Positions 6,608-15,514 of a stretch of DNA of 41,759 nucleotides are shown here, piece by piece. The notes below the pieces were generated by a model. It searched no databases, had not been told where the DNA came from, and saw nothing but the letters and a program-made list of their open reading frames with translations. Each line of letters opens with the position of its first letter. Positions within the stretch are counted from its first letter, which is position 1. The position numbers were made by a program, and so were the translations under genes. Origin of the DNA: Halothiobacillus sp. (GTDB lineage Bacteria; Pseudomonadota; Gammaproteobacteria; Halothiobacillales; Halothiobacillaceae); the NCBI GenBank assembly GCA_011389965.1, contig JAABTF010000019.1, positions 1-41,759 on the forward strand, in the 5' to 3' direction.

Positions 6608-7601
6608 ATGACAACCGGCGACGCGGCGTCCGCCACGCCTGCTGCAACAGGTCAGGGACCGGATCCGGCGACTGCATTACAGCTACCGAACCGAGCAAAC
6701 GTACGTCTACTGGATTCGGTTTTTCATCCTGTTTTCGGGCAAAAGACACCCTAAGGAGATGGGAAAGGCGGAGGTGGAGCAATTTCTGACGCATCTTGCC
6801 ACGAAACGTAACGTGGCGGCCTCCACGCAGAACCAGGCCTTGAGCGCGATTCTCTTTCTCTACAAGCAGGTGCTGGAGGTCGAGATCGACTGGATAGAAG
6901 ACGTGGTTCCGGCCAGGCAACCGGCACGGGTTCCGGTGGTGCTCAGCCGCGAGGTGGTTGCCTCCGTCCTGACGCGGATGACCGGCCGCTATTGGCTGAT
7001 GGCAAGCCTGATGTACGGGACGGGGCTTCGCGTCGCCGAATGCCTGCGATTGCGGGTGCAGGACCTTGACTTCGGGTATCGGCAGGTCGTGGTCCGTAGC
7101 GGGAAGGGCGGCAAGGACCGTTTCGTGCCGCTCCCGGATTCCCTGACGGTCAGTCTTCAGCAGCAGGTCGGCGAGTCCGCCCGAGTGCGGGACGCGGACC
7201 TTGCCGATGGATTCGGAGAAGTCTCGTTGCCCCGCGCGCTGGCGCGCAAGTATCCCAATGCGGGTACGGACCCCGGCTGGTGGTATCTGCTTCCTTCCGC
7301 GAACCGTGCGGTGGATCCGGTCTCCGGCCGCGTCAAGCGGCATCACAACGATCCATCGCGGCTTCAGCGGGCGTTCAAGCAGGCGGTGCGGGCGTCCGGT
7401 ATTCGCAAGCGAGCAACGCCTCATGCTTTGCGGCACAGCTTTGCCACCCACTTGCTGGAAGCGGGTTACGACATACGCACCGTGCAGGAGCTGATGGGGC
7501 ACAACGACGTCAAGACCACGCAGATCTATACCCACGTGCTTCAGCGCGGCGGGTCCGCTGTGCGCAGCCCGGTTGATGCGTTGCTCGGCAGCGGGGCATA
7601 G
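6608..7601 (+). pseudogene. intI: Integron integrase IntI, frameshifted at its start codon
   Basis: Tyrosine recombinase that joins attC and attI sites. The frame 6612-7601 encodes a complete IntI: N-terminal LLQQVRDRIRRLHYSYRTEQ and IRFFILFSGKRHP, then TGLRVAECLRLR (catalytic Arg), GKGGKDR, the integron-specific patch LPRALARKYPNAG, PHALRHSFATHLLEAGYD (His-x-x-Arg), GHNDVKTT and Tyr in IYTHVL. The only well-placed start, ATG at 6608 (with GAGGGA before it), is one base out of frame: ATGA makes an immediate TGA in the integrase frame, and the ATG's own frame stops at about 6753. One extra base after ATG would explain this. The next in-frame ATG (6759) would lose about 50 residues of the DNA-binding part. 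Possible sequencing error. Confidence 0.8.
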
Positions 7602-7997
7602 CCCGCTAGCCGCGCTTTCCCATCGCGACCTTCCCACGTCGATGTAACGGCCTAAATCCATGGCTGTAACCCTCCATTCGCTGCCGGGCCAGCCATCACG
7701 GCCAGTCTTTGTCAGCGACGCTCCCTGCCCCAAACCCTGAACGCATCAGTCGCGACCAGGGCGCTCGGCTTGGTCGCGGTCCAGATTAGCGCGCCGGGCA
7801 TTTCATCTCAATCGGGGGAGAAGCCGCGTCAGATTCGCAGTCCTCCACCAACGCACTCGTCCGTACCAGGCGCCAGGGCACCCATCCCTTCGACGGGTAC
7901 TCACCCGTGCAGACCCACCGCCCATCGGTATACTATGGCCGCTTTGCGTTCGACCCGATACGGGCCGCGTCCAGACACGATCTACACAAGTATTCTC
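7602..7997. other. Intergenic region between intI and glyQ, no gene seen
   Basis: These 396 bp hold no convincing gene on either strand. An 8-bp inverted repeat CGCGACCA/TGGTCGCG (7751-7758, 7771-7778) has no T-run. A good -10 (TATACT, 7929-7934) lies 63 bp before glyQ, without a clear -35, and is the best candidate for its promoter. No second attachment site or direct repeat of the other integron end was found. Confidence 0.5.
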
Positions 7998-8924
7998 ATG
8001 AGTCAGCCTTCCATCGAAACGCGCTTCGACCTGTCGACCTTCCAGGGCCTGATCCTGGCCTTGCAGAGCTTCTGGGCCGAGCAGGGTTGCGCGGTCCTGC
8101 AGCCACTGGACATCGAAGTGGGCGCCGGCACGTTCCATCCGGCCACCTTCCTGCGCTCCATCGGCCCCGAGCCGTGGCGCGCGGCCTACGTGCAGCCGTC
8201 GCGCCGACCCACCGACGGTCGTTACGGCGACAACCCCAACCGGCTGCAGCATTACTACCAGTTCCAGGTGCTCTTGAAGCCCTCGCCGGACAATATCCAG
8301 GATCTCTACCTGGAGTCGCTGACGCGGCTGGGCTTCGACCCGCTGACCCACGACATACGCTTCGTCGAGGACAACTGGGAGTCGCCCACCCTGGGAGCAT
8401 GGGGTCTGGGCTGGGAGGTCTGGCTCAACGGCATGGAGGTGACCCAGTTCACCTACTTCCAGCAGGTCGGCGGGCTGAACTGCGATCCGGTCTCGGGCGA
8501 GATCACCTATGGCCTGGAGCGCCTGGCGATGTATCTGCAGGGCGTGGAGAACGTCTACGACCTGGTGTGGGCCCGTTCGGATGCCGGGGTAATCACCTAC
8601 GGCGACGTCTACCACCAGAACGAAGTCGAGCAGTCGACCTACAACTTCCAGCATGCCGACACGGCATTCCTGTTCCAGCATTTCGATCACGCTGAAGGCG
8701 AATGCCTGCGGCTGGTGGAGGCCGACCTGCCTCTGCCGGCCTACGAGCAGGTGCTCAAGGCTTCGCATGCCTTCAACCTGCTCGATGCCCGTCGCGCTAT
8801 CTCGGTCACGGAACGCCAGCGCTTCATCCTGCGGGTGCGCACCATGGCCCGCGCGGTCGCCGAGCGCTACTACGCGGCCCGCGAGGCGCTGGGCTTCCCC
8901 ATGGCGGCCCAGAGCGGCGACTGA
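7998..8924 (+). CDS. glyQ: Glycine--tRNA ligase alpha subunit
   Basis: Catalytic subunit of the bacterial alpha2beta2-type glycyl-tRNA synthetase; with GlyS it charges tRNA-Gly. The 308 residues follow E. coli GlyQ closely: [18 protein letters not shown] near the start, [56 protein letters not shown] and [16 protein letters not shown] near the end. The ATG at 7998 ([12 protein letters not shown]) was chosen over in-frame starts further up because family similarity begins here. glyS follows after 81 bp on the same strand. Confidence 0.97.
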   Translation: MSQPSIETRFDLSTFQGLILALQSFWAEQGCAVLQPLDIEVGAGTFHPATFLRSIGPEPWRAAYVQPSRRPTDGRYGDNPNRLQHYYQFQVLLKPSPDNIQDLYLESLTRLGFDPLTHDIRFVEDNWESPTLGAWGLGWEVWLNGMEVTQFTYFQQVGGLNCDPVSGEITYGLERLAMYLQGVENVYDLVWARSDAGVITYGDVYHQNEVEQSTYNFQHADTAFLFQHFDHAEGECLRLVEADLPLPAYEQVLKASHAFNLLDARRAISVTERQRFILRVRTMARAVAERYYAAREALGFPMAAQSGD

Positions 8925-9005
8925 ACGGCACGACACGGGCCACGAGACAGGTACACGGCCCGACGGGCCACAAAGACTACGCATTGCCAACAGGTACGGA
9001 CTTTC

Positions 9006-11084
9006 ATGACTGACACGGCGGACTTTCTTTTCGAACTGGGCACCGAGGAGCTTCCACCCAAGGCCCTGACCACCCTGCGCGACGCCCTCGAGGACGAGAT
9101 CCGCGCCGGACTGGACGAGGCCGGTCTCAGCCACGGCACGCTCACCGCCTACGCCGCTCCCCGCCGCCTGGCCGTGCTGGTCGACGCCCTGGCCGCCGCG
9201 ACCGCGCCCAAGCCGGTCGAGCGCCGGGGCCCCGCCGTCAAGGCGGCCTTCGATGCCGACGGCAACCCCACCAAGGCCCTGACCGGCTTTGCCGCCAGCT
9301 GCGGCGTCGAACCCGGCACCCTCGAGACGCTCAAGACCGACAAGGGCGAATGGCTGGTCCACCGCCACACCGAGCCCGGTCAGGCGGCCAGCGACCTGCT
9401 GCCCGGCATTATCGAGCGCGCGCTGGACAAGCTCCCCGCCCCAAAGCGGATGCGCTGGGGCACCTCCAAGGCCGAGTTCATTCGCCCGGTCCACTGGGTA
9501 GTCGCCCTGCACGGCGAGCAGGTCGTCGACATCACCCTGTTCGATCATGCCGCCGGCAACCGCAGCCATGGCCACCGCTTTCATCACCCCGACGCCCTGA
9601 CGGTGGCGCGACCGGCCGACTACGCCGCCACGCTGCGTGACTCCGGCCACGTGCTGGCCGATTTCGCCGAGCGCCGGGCCCGCATCGAGGCTCAGGTGCT
9701 CGCAGCGGCCGAGGCCGCCGGTGGCCGGGCGCATATCGAGGTCGCCCTGCTGGACGAGGTCACCGCGCTGGTCGAATGGCCGGTGGCGGTCGCCGGGCAG
9801 TTCGAGGAGCGCTTCCTCGAAGTGCCGCACGAGGCGCTGATCTACACCATGCAGGACGACCAGAAGTACTTCCCCGTCCTGGATGACAACGGCGCGCTGA
9901 TGCCCTGGTTCGTCACTGTGGCCAACATCGAAAGCCGGGACATCCAGGCAGTGCGCCAGGGCAACGAGCGGGTGATCCGGCCGCGCTTCTCGGATGCGAT
10001 GTTCTTCTGGGAGGGCGATCTGAAGACGCCACTGGAGTCGCACCTGGAATCGCTCAAGCACCTGGTCTTCCAGAAACGACTGGGCAGCGTGTTCGACAAG
10101 GTGGTGCGCCTGGAGCGGCTGGCCGAAACCATCGCCGAACTGATCGGCACCGACCCGCAGGCCGCTCGCCGCGCCGCCCGCCTGTCCAAGTGCGACCTGC
10201 AGACCCAGATGGTGGGCGAGTTCGCCGGCCTGCAGGGCACCATCGGCCGGTACCTGGCCGAGCACGAAGGCTATCCCGCCGAGATCGCGGTGGCACTGGA
10301 CGATCACTACCGTCCGCGACGGGCCGGGGATGACCTGCCGCGCAATGCCACGGCGCAGGCGGTGGCACTGGCCGACCGGCTCGACACCCTGATGGGCATC
10401 TTCGCCATCGGCCAGGCGCCCACGGGGGCCAAGGATCCGTTCGCCCTGCGGCGTGCCGCCCTCGGCGTGCTGCGCATCCTGGTGGAGCAGCAACTGGATC
10501 TCGACCTGCATGAACTGCTCACCGCGGCCGCCGAGGGGTTGACCGACAAGGTGCCGGAGGCCGGTGATCACGTGCTGGGCGTGTTCGAGTTCATCACCGA
10601 GCGTCAGAACCGCTACAGCCTCGACCGGGGCATCCGCAGCGATGTCTTCCAGGCGGTCTCGATGACCGGCACGCGTCGCCCCCTGGATTTCGAGCGCCGC
10701 ATGCAGGCGGTCAACGCCTTCATCGCCCTGCCCGAGGCCGAGGCACTGGCCGCGGCCAACAAGCGCATCGCCAACATCCTGAAGAAGAACGACACCCCGG
10801 CACCGGCAACGGTGGAAGAGCCCCTGCTGCACGAGCCGGCCGAGCAGCGACTCTGGGAAGCGGTCAGCGCGATCGGTCCACGCATCGAGGCGATGATCGC
10901 CGAGGGCGACTACACCGAGGCACTGACTCGGCTGGCCGCCCTGCGTGATCCGGTGGATACCTTCTTCGATTCGGTGATGGTGATGGCGGACGATCTCGAG
11001 CTGCGGGCCAACCGCCTGGCGCTGCTGGCGCGGATTAACGCCCTGTTCCTGGCGATCGCCGACGTCTCGCAACTCCAATCGTGA
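9006..11084 (+). CDS. glyS: Glycine--tRNA ligase beta subunit
   Basis: Larger subunit of glycyl-tRNA synthetase, needed for tRNA recognition. The 692 residues are normal length. FLFELGTEELPPKAL opens the protein, EALIYTMQDDQKYFPVLDDNG and NERVIRPRFSDAMFFWEGDL mark the core, KRLGSVFDKVVRL follows, and the C-terminal anticodon-binding DALR-like domain contains FFDSVMVMADDLELRANRLA. The stop TGA overlaps the GTG start of the next gene (GTGA), so the downstream acyltransferase is probably co-translated. Confidence 0.97.
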   Translation: MTDTADFLFELGTEELPPKALTTLRDALEDEIRAGLDEAGLSHGTLTAYAAPRRLAVLVDALAAATAPKPVERRGPAVKAAFDADGNPTKALTGFAASCGVEPGTLETLKTDKGEWLVHRHTEPGQAASDLLPGIIERALDKLPAPKRMRWGTSKAEFIRPVHWVVALHGEQVVDITLFDHAAGNRSHGHRFHHPDALTVARPADYAATLRDSGHVLADFAERRARIEAQVLAAAEAAGGRAHIEVALLDEVTALVEWPVAVAGQFEERFLEVPHEALIYTMQDDQKYFPVLDDNGALMPWFVTVANIESRDIQAVRQGNERVIRPRFSDAMFFWEGDLKTPLESHLESLKHLVFQKRLGSVFDKVVRLERLAETIAELIGTDPQAARRAARLSKCDLQTQMVGEFAGLQGTIGRYLAEHEGYPAEIAVALDDHYRPRRAGDDLPRNATAQAVALADRLDTLMGIFAIGQAPTGAKDPFALRRAALGVLRILVEQQLDLDLHELLTAAAEGLTDKVPEAGDHVLGVFEFITERQNRYSLDRGIRSDVFQAVSMTGTRRPLDFERRMQAVNAFIALPEAEALAAANKRIANILKKNDTPAPATVEEPLLHEPAEQRLWEAVSAIGPRIEAMIAEGDYTEALTRLAALRDPVDTFFDSVMVMADDLELRANRLALLARINALFLAIADVSQLQS

Positions 11085-11848
11085 AACAACCGATGATCCT
11101 CACCTGGCTGCGCACGGTCTGCTTTTACGCGCTGGGCACGCTGTCCCTGATCCTGCATATCCCGGTGCTGCTGATCAGCCTCACCCGGCCGCTGGAACGG
11201 CGCTATTACCGGCTGTTCTCCTTCGGTCGATCGATCCTATGGCTCGCCCGCCACGTCACGGGTATCCGTTACGAGGTCGAGGGACTCGACCGGGTGCCCA
11301 AGGAAGGCGGCAATGTCGTACTGCCCAAGCACCAGTCGACCTGGGAGACGATGTTCCTGCCCACGGTGCTGCGGCTGGCGGCCTTCGTGCTCAAGCGCGA
11401 ATTGCTGCGCCTCCCGATCTTTGGCAAGGGTCTCCAGGGCATCGGAGCGATTGCCATCGATCGCGCCGCCGGGCGCAAGGCCCTGGACGAGATCATGCAA
11501 AAAGGGGCGGCGGCACTTGCCCAGGGTCGCGATGTGGTGATTTTCCCCGAGGGCACCCGCACCCGGCCGGGCGCAAAACCGCATTACCGGATCGGCGGCG
11601 CCAAGCTGGCCGTCCATGCGCAGGCCGCGGTGATCCCGGTGGCCATCGATTCCGGTTGCCTCTGGCCCAAGCAAGGCTTTCTCATGCGCCCCGGCACGAT
11701 CCACGTTGTCTTCGGCCCGCCCATCGAGACCGAGGGGCGCACCGCCAGCGAGGTCAACGCGATCGTCCAGGACTGGATTGAAACCAAGCAGGAAGAGCTC
11801 TACGAACGCTATGGCTGCCCGACCCGACTTTCAGACACTGCTCGATGA
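11081..11848 (+). CDS. 1-acyl-sn-glycerol-3-phosphate acyltransferase (PlsC family)
   Basis: Membrane-associated acyltransferase, expected to acylate lysophosphatidic acid in phospholipid synthesis. A hydrophobic N-terminal segment (about 6-33) anchors it. Block I reads LPKHQSTWET with His84 and Glu89 (HX4E, not the commoner HX4D), then FVLKRELLRLPIFG, the FPEGTRTRPG block (155 on) and VIPVAIDSG. The GTG start overlaps the glyS stop by 4 bases; an ATG four codons later (11093) is an alternative. The end overlaps the next gene by 38 bp. Since several paralogs can exist, the symbol plsC is withheld. Confidence 0.9.
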   Translation: MKQPMILTWLRTVCFYALGTLSLILHIPVLLISLTRPLERRYYRLFSFGRSILWLARHVTGIRYEVEGLDRVPKEGGNVVLPKHQSTWETMFLPTVLRLAAFVLKRELLRLPIFGKGLQGIGAIAIDRAAGRKALDEIMQKGAAALAQGRDVVIFPEGTRTRPGAKPHYRIGGAKLAVHAQAAVIPVAIDSGCLWPKQGFLMRPGTIHVVFGPPIETEGRTASEVNAIVQDWIETKQEELYERYGCPTRLSDTAR

Positions 11849-12737
11849 CGCCCTCGCGGGCATTCAGAATCTCGACACGCCCCCCGCGGGGCTGAGGGGA
11901 AAGCTGGCCGAGCACTCGCACCTGGAACTGCAGGGACATCAGTCCGTCGGCGGCGGCTGCATCGCCGATGCCGCGCGCCTGGATACCGATGCCGCCCCGC
12001 TCTTCCTCAAGACCCACCCCGACCGTGGCGACGGCATGTTCCCGGCCGAGGCCCGCGGGCTCGAGGCACTGGGCACGCGCATCCGCACCCCGCAGGTGGT
12101 CGCGTCGGGGAGCGTCGACGGCACCGCCTACCTGCTGCTGGAATGGCTCGACCTCGGGCCGGTAAACGATGCGGCACTGGGCGAGGCATTGGCCGAACTG
12201 CACGCCGAGCCACAAGCCAGCTTTGGCTGGCCGGAAGACAACTTCATCGGCGCGATGCCCCAGCTGGGCGGCGAGGACGACGACTGGGCCCGCTTCTACG
12301 GGCAGCGGCGATTGGCACCCCAGCTCGACTGGGCGGCCGAACGCGGCCTCTCCGGGCGCACGCTCGATGCCGCACGCGAACTGATCGACGCCCTGCCCGC
12401 CTTCTTCAGCGACTACCGCCCCTACCCCGCGCTGATCCACGGCGACATGTGGGGGGCGAACCACGGCGCGCTGGCCGACGGCACCCCGGTGCTGTTCGAT
12501 CCGGCCACCTACCGGGCGGACCGCGAGGCCGAGATCGCCATGACCGAGCTCTTCGGCGGTTTTTCCCCGGGCTTCTACCGCGCCTACGAGGCCCATCTGC
12601 CGCTGGATGCCGGCTACCGCACGCGCAAGACGCTCTACAATCTCTATCACGTCCTCAATCACTTCAATCTCTTCGGCGGCGGCTACGCCAATCGCGCCGA
12701 CGGCATGATCCGCCAGCTGCTGGCCGAAATTCGCTGA
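11811..12737 (+). CDS. Fructosamine kinase family protein (YniA-like)
   Basis: Aminoglycoside-phosphotransferase-like kinase of the fructosamine/ribulosamine kinase family, thought to phosphorylate glycated amines or proteins so that they decompose. The 308 residues resemble E. coli YniA: Lys67 in LFLKTHPD, the catalytic loop LIHGDMWGANHGAL (208 on), the metal-site VLFDPATYRADREAE (227 on) and a C-terminal LYNLYHVLNHFNLFGGGY. The ATG at 11811 lies inside the end of the acyltransferase gene (38-bp overlap), and no good ribosome binding site is visible, so translation may depend on the upstream gene. Substrate unknown here. Confidence 0.9.
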   Translation: MAARPDFQTLLDDALAGIQNLDTPPAGLRGKLAEHSHLELQGHQSVGGGCIADAARLDTDAAPLFLKTHPDRGDGMFPAEARGLEALGTRIRTPQVVASGSVDGTAYLLLEWLDLGPVNDAALGEALAELHAEPQASFGWPEDNFIGAMPQLGGEDDDWARFYGQRRLAPQLDWAAERGLSGRTLDAARELIDALPAFFSDYRPYPALIHGDMWGANHGALADGTPVLFDPATYRADREAEIAMTELFGGFSPGFYRAYEAHLPLDAGYRTRKTLYNLYHVLNHFNLFGGGYANRADGMIRQLLAEIR

Positions 12738-12748
12738 AGGAGGTTTCC

Positions 12749-13519
12749 ATGAGCAACGGATCACCGCGCGCACTGGTGACCGGCAACAGCAGCGGGCTCG
12801 GGCTGGGCCTGAGCCACGCACTGCTCGACCGCGACTATCGGGTGTTCGGTTGCAGCCGCCGCGGCTGTGCCGCACTCGCCGACCGGGTGGTCGACGTCCA
12901 CTGCGATCTGGCCGACTTCGAGGCCATCGGACCGGCACTGGATCAGTTGCTCGCCGGGGTCGACCGGCTCGACCTGGTGGTCCTGAACGCCGGCATCCTG
13001 GGTGAAATCGAGGACATGAGCCGCCTGTCGGTCGAGCGATTGCGCGAGATCATGGACATCAACGTCTGGTCGAACAAGATCATCCTCGACTGGCTGATCG
13101 ACTCGGGGATCGCCATCGACCAGATCGTCGCGATCTCATCCGGTGCGGCGGTGCTGGGCAACCGCGGCTGGGGCGGCTACGCCCTGTCCAAGGCGACGCT
13201 GAACATGCTCTGCCGCCTGTATGCCCACGAATTCCCGGATACCCACATCGCCGCGATCGCACCGGGACTGATCGACACGCGCATCATCGACACCCTGTGC
13301 GACATCCCCGACACCGAGCGCTTCCCGGCGCTGACGCGCATCCACGCCGCCCGCGGTACCGAGACCCTCCTGCCGCCGACAGCCGCCGCCGAACGCATCC
13401 TCGAGGCCCTGCCGGGCCTGCGCGAGTTCGCGAGTGGCAGCTTCGTCGACCTGCGCCAGATCCTCGCTCCGAAGGAATACGAGGCGCTGATGGCCGCCCG
13501 CAACCGGCCGGGCGGCTGA
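12749..13519 (+). CDS. Short-chain dehydrogenase/reductase
   Basis: NAD(P)-dependent oxidoreductase of the classical SDR family, 256 residues. The nucleotide-binding motif TGNSSGLG begins at 11, NAGI at 80-83, the active-site Ser lies in AISSGAAVLG (130-131) and YALSK supplies Tyr144 and Lys148. APGLIDTRI follows, as usual. SRR after the second strand (36-38) may favour NADP. A perfect AAGGAGG precedes the ATG at 12749. It is the last gene of a plus-strand run starting at glyQ and is followed by a strong terminator. Substrate cannot be told. Confidence 0.9.
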   Translation: MSNGSPRALVTGNSSGLGLGLSHALLDRDYRVFGCSRRGCAALADRVVDVHCDLADFEAIGPALDQLLAGVDRLDLVVLNAGILGEIEDMSRLSVERLREIMDINVWSNKIILDWLIDSGIAIDQIVAISSGAAVLGNRGWGGYALSKATLNMLCRLYAHEFPDTHIAAIAPGLIDTRIIDTLCDIPDTERFPALTRIHAARGTETLLPPTAAAERILEALPGLREFASGSFVDLRQILAPKEYEALMAARNRPGG

Positions 13520-13546
13520 GGAGCCGGGTCGGCCGGTCAGACAGCA

Positions 13547-13581
13547 AAAAGCCCCGCCGGGCGAACCCGGGCGGGGCTTTT
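13547..13581. terminator. Bidirectional terminator after the SDR gene and tRNA-Ser
   Basis: A perfect 12-bp stem AAAAGCCCCGCC/GGCGGGGCTTTT (13547-13558, 13570-13581). A T-run is present in each direction, so it serves both the plus-strand glyQ-SDR run and the minus-strand tRNA transcript that converge here. Confidence 0.92.
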
Positions 13582-13588
13582 CTTCGTG

Positions 13589-13681
13589 TGGCGGAGAGAG
13601 AGGGATTCGAACCCTCGAAGGGGCTATCAACCCCTTACTCCCTTAGCAGGGGAGCGCCTTCAGCCACTCGGCCACCTCTCC
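13589..13681 (-). tRNA. tRNA-Ser (anticodon GCT)
   Basis: 93 nt including an encoded CCA. The acceptor stem GGAGAGG pairs with TCTCTCC, with discriminator G before CCA. The anticodon arm CTCCCCTGCTAAGGGAG places GCT in the loop (codons AGC/AGU). A long variable arm typical of serine tRNAs follows, then the T arm GAGGGTTCGAATCCCTC. Position after csrA is typical of gammaproteobacteria. Confidence 0.97.
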
Positions 13682-13693
13682 AACAAGCGCCGC

Positions 13694-13722
13694 ATGGTAG
13701 CGGCTTTGCAGGGAAGAATCAA
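13694..13722 (-). promoter_or_regulatory. Promoter of tRNA-Ser
   Basis: On the minus strand, TTGATT (13717-13722) and TACCAT (13694-13699) are spaced exactly 17 bp. A GC-rich discriminator (GCGGCGC) follows, a pattern seen in stringently controlled stable RNA promoters. The tRNA begins 12 bp after the -10. Confidence 0.65.
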
Positions 13723-13824
13723 CGCCCCACCGCCACCGGTCGGACGCTCACCCCTGCAACGCCCTGCTGCGTGTCATCCCCGACTCGGGGCATGCGACAC
13801 GTCGGCAGGGACAACTGGACGAGG

Positions 13825-14022
13825 TCAGGACGACTGATCGCCTTCGCTGCCTTCGTCCGTCTCGCTCTTGATGCGCTGATAGATCTCCTCGCGATGCACG
13901 GAGACATCCTTGGGCGCATCAATACCGATTCGGACCTGGTTTCCCTTGATGCCGAGCACCGTGATGGCGACGTCGTCGCCGATGCGCAGCACCTCGCCAA
14001 TCCGGCGGGTCAAAATCAACAT
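13825..14022 (-). CDS. csrA: Carbon storage regulator CsrA
   Basis: Small dimeric RNA-binding protein that controls translation and stability of many mRNAs by binding GGA motifs. The 65 residues include the whole conserved core: [18 protein letters not shown] (Arg6-Arg7 region) and [21 protein letters not shown], whose VHR (around residues 42-44) contacts RNA. The C-terminal tail is acidic and variable. AGAGG lies 8 bases before the ATG. It sits between lysC and tRNA-Ser in the usual gammaproteobacterial order. Its own leader has a hairpin with GGA in the loop. Confidence 0.97.
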   Translation of the reverse strand: MLILTRRIGEVLRIGDDVAITVLGIKGNQVRIGIDAPKDVSVHREEIYQRIKSETDEGSEGDQSS

Positions 14023-14043
14023 AAGTCAGCCTCTATGTTAAAG

Positions 14044-14071
14044 GGTTCCGACAACGAGTCCGTTCGGAACC
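14044..14071 (-). promoter_or_regulatory. csrA leader hairpin with GGA in the loop
   Basis: An 8-bp stem GGTTCCGA/TCGGAACC (14044-14051, 14064-14071) whose minus-strand loop contains CGGAC, followed by CTTTAAC and the csrA ribosome binding site. CsrA binds GGA in hairpin loops, so autoregulation is possible; a weak terminator is an alternative. Confidence 0.4.
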
Positions 14072-14098
14072 TTGCTCAATATTAGTCTGTGAGCGCGT

Positions 14099-15331
14099 TC
14101 AAGTCAGGGACACTTCGGGAGTGTCCAGCTCGAAGGCATCGTGCAGTGCACGCACGGCCAGCTCCAGGTACTTGTCGTCGATCACCACGGAGATCTTGAT
14201 CTCGGAGGTGGCGATCATGCGGATGTTTATCTTCTCTTCGGCCAGCACCCGGAACATCTTCGAAGCGATGCCGGCGTGCGAGCGCATGCCCACGCCCACC
14301 AGGGAGATCTTGACGATGTTGTGGTTGCCGGACACCTCGCGCGCGCCGAGCTCCTCGGCAGTACCGCGCATCAGATCGAGGGCCTTGTCGAAATCGTTGC
14401 GATGCACCGTGAACGTGAAGTCCGTGGTCTCATCGGCGCCGATGTTCTGCAGGATCATGTCGACCTCGATGTTGGCATCGCCAATCGGGCCGAGGATCTT
14501 GTAGGCGATCCCGGGACTATCCGGCACGCCCTTGATGGTCAGCTGGGCCTCGTCCTTGTGGAACGCGATCCCGGAAATAACTGGTTCTTCCACGCTGTCG
14601 TCCTCCAGAGAAATCAGGGTGCCGGGGCCATCCTCGAACGAGGACAGCACCCGCAGGGGCACGTTGTACTTGCCGGCGAATTCCACCGAACGGATCTGCA
14701 GGATCTTCGAGCCCAGGCTGGCCATTTCCAGCATTTCCTCGAAAGTGATCCGGTCGAGGCGACGCGCCTTGGGCACGACCCGGGGGTCGGTCGTGTAAAC
14801 CCCATCGACGTCGGTGTAGATCTGGCACTCGTCGGCCTTGAGCGCCCCGGCCAACGCCACCGCGGAGGTGTCGGAACCACCGCGCCCCAGCGTGGTGATC
14901 TGGCCGTGCTCGTCGACGCCCTGGAAGCCCGCGACCACGACGACGCGCCCGGCATCCAGATCACGCTGGATGTTCTCGGTGTCGATCGACTGGATCCGCG
15001 CCTTGGTGTGCATGCTGTCGGTGAGAATCCGCACCTGCGCCCCGGTGTAGGAGCGGGCGTCCTGGCCGCGGGCCTGCAAGGCCATAGACAACAGCGAAAT
15101 GGTCACCTGCTCGCCGGTGGCCACCAGTGTGTCGAGTTCGCGCGGGGTCGGCTCGCCCTGGATCTCTTTCGCCATGCCGATCAGGCGGTTGGTCTCGCCG
15201 CTCATCGCCGAGACCACCACGACGACCTGGTCGCCGTTGCTCACCGCGTGTTGAACGCGCTCGGCAACCGCCTTGATGCGATCGACCGTGCCTACCGAAG
15301 TTCCGCCATATTTCTGTACGAGTAACGCCAT
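14099..15331 (-). CDS. lysC: Aspartate kinase
   Basis: Phosphorylates aspartate, the first step towards lysine, threonine and methionine. The 410-residue protein has the kinase start [14 protein letters not shown] (Lys7 and the YGGTS motif), the [16 protein letters not shown] block and two C-terminal ACT domains (from about 265), including [15 protein letters not shown] and [16 protein letters not shown], so it is probably feedback regulated. ATG 15331 was chosen because AAGGAAA precedes it at good distance and family similarity begins there; an upstream in-frame start would add 21 unrelated residues. It is the monofunctional type, without homoserine dehydrogenase. Confidence 0.96.
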   Translation of the reverse strand: MALLVQKYGGTSVGTVDRIKAVAERVQHAVSNGDQVVVVVSAMSGETNRLIGMAKEIQGEPTPRELDTLVATGEQVTISLLSMALQARGQDARSYTGAQVRILTDSMHTKARIQSIDTENIQRDLDAGRVVVVAGFQGVDEHGQITTLGRGGSDTSAVALAGALKADECQIYTDVDGVYTTDPRVVPKARRLDRITFEEMLEMASLGSKILQIRSVEFAGKYNVPLRVLSSFEDGPGTLISLEDDSVEEPVISGIAFHKDEAQLTIKGVPDSPGIAYKILGPIGDANIEVDMILQNIGADETTDFTFTVHRNDFDKALDLMRGTAEELGAREVSGNHNIVKISLVGVGMRSHAGIASKMFRVLAEEKINIRMIATSEIKISVVIDDKYLELAVRALHDAFELDTPEVSLT

Positions 15332-15405
15332 ATAGGTTTCCTTAGCACCCGAATCGCCGGTGCCAGCTCCATGTCGCTGACGTGAAAAAGTCAAAGCAGC
15401 CGAAC

Positions 15406-15434
15406 AGTATAAACGGACGATCCGGCTTTTTCAT
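15406..15434 (-). promoter_or_regulatory. Putative lysC promoter
   Basis: In the alaS-lysC gap, minus-strand -10 TATACT (15406-15411) is 17 bp from a weak -35 ATGAAA (15429-15434). This gives a leader of about 70 nt before lysC. Suggests lysC-csrA transcription separate from alaS. Confidence 0.55.
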
Positions 15435-15514
15435 CTCTCTTTGGCCACTCGTCTGAGGCGACCTGCCTCCCGTGCCACCGCCTTTCAACGGAACAAGAAA
15501 GGGCCGCCCTCTTT

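Larger units (their letters stand above)
3999..7601. mobile_element. Chromosomal integron: intI, attI-like region and four cassettes
   Basis: The plus-strand integrase is divergent from four minus-strand cassettes, each ending in a foldable attC with core sites at both ends. Cassette limits inferred from the G/TT crossover points are 5380-6299, 4983-5379, 4554-4982 and 4005-4553. Cassette genes are small, AT-rich ORFans, unlike the GC-rich flanks. The layout follows a typical intI-attI-cassette order. It lies between trpD (with a TA pair) and glyQ, both core genes. Confidence 0.9.

Noticed and set aside
7803-11078. 1091-codon open frame opposite glyQ-glyS
   Set aside because: It is the mirror of two certain genes in GC-rich DNA, with His/Gln/Arg/Gly-rich nonsense composition and no motif.
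11237-11781. Open frames on both strands inside the acyltransferase gene
   Set aside because: These are shadows of the PlsC-family frame with its FPEGTR motif.
13771-13803. Hairpin GTGTC..CCCCGA/TCGGGG..GACAC after csrA as terminator
   Set aside because: The stem is good but there is no T-run on either strand; termination cannot be claimed.
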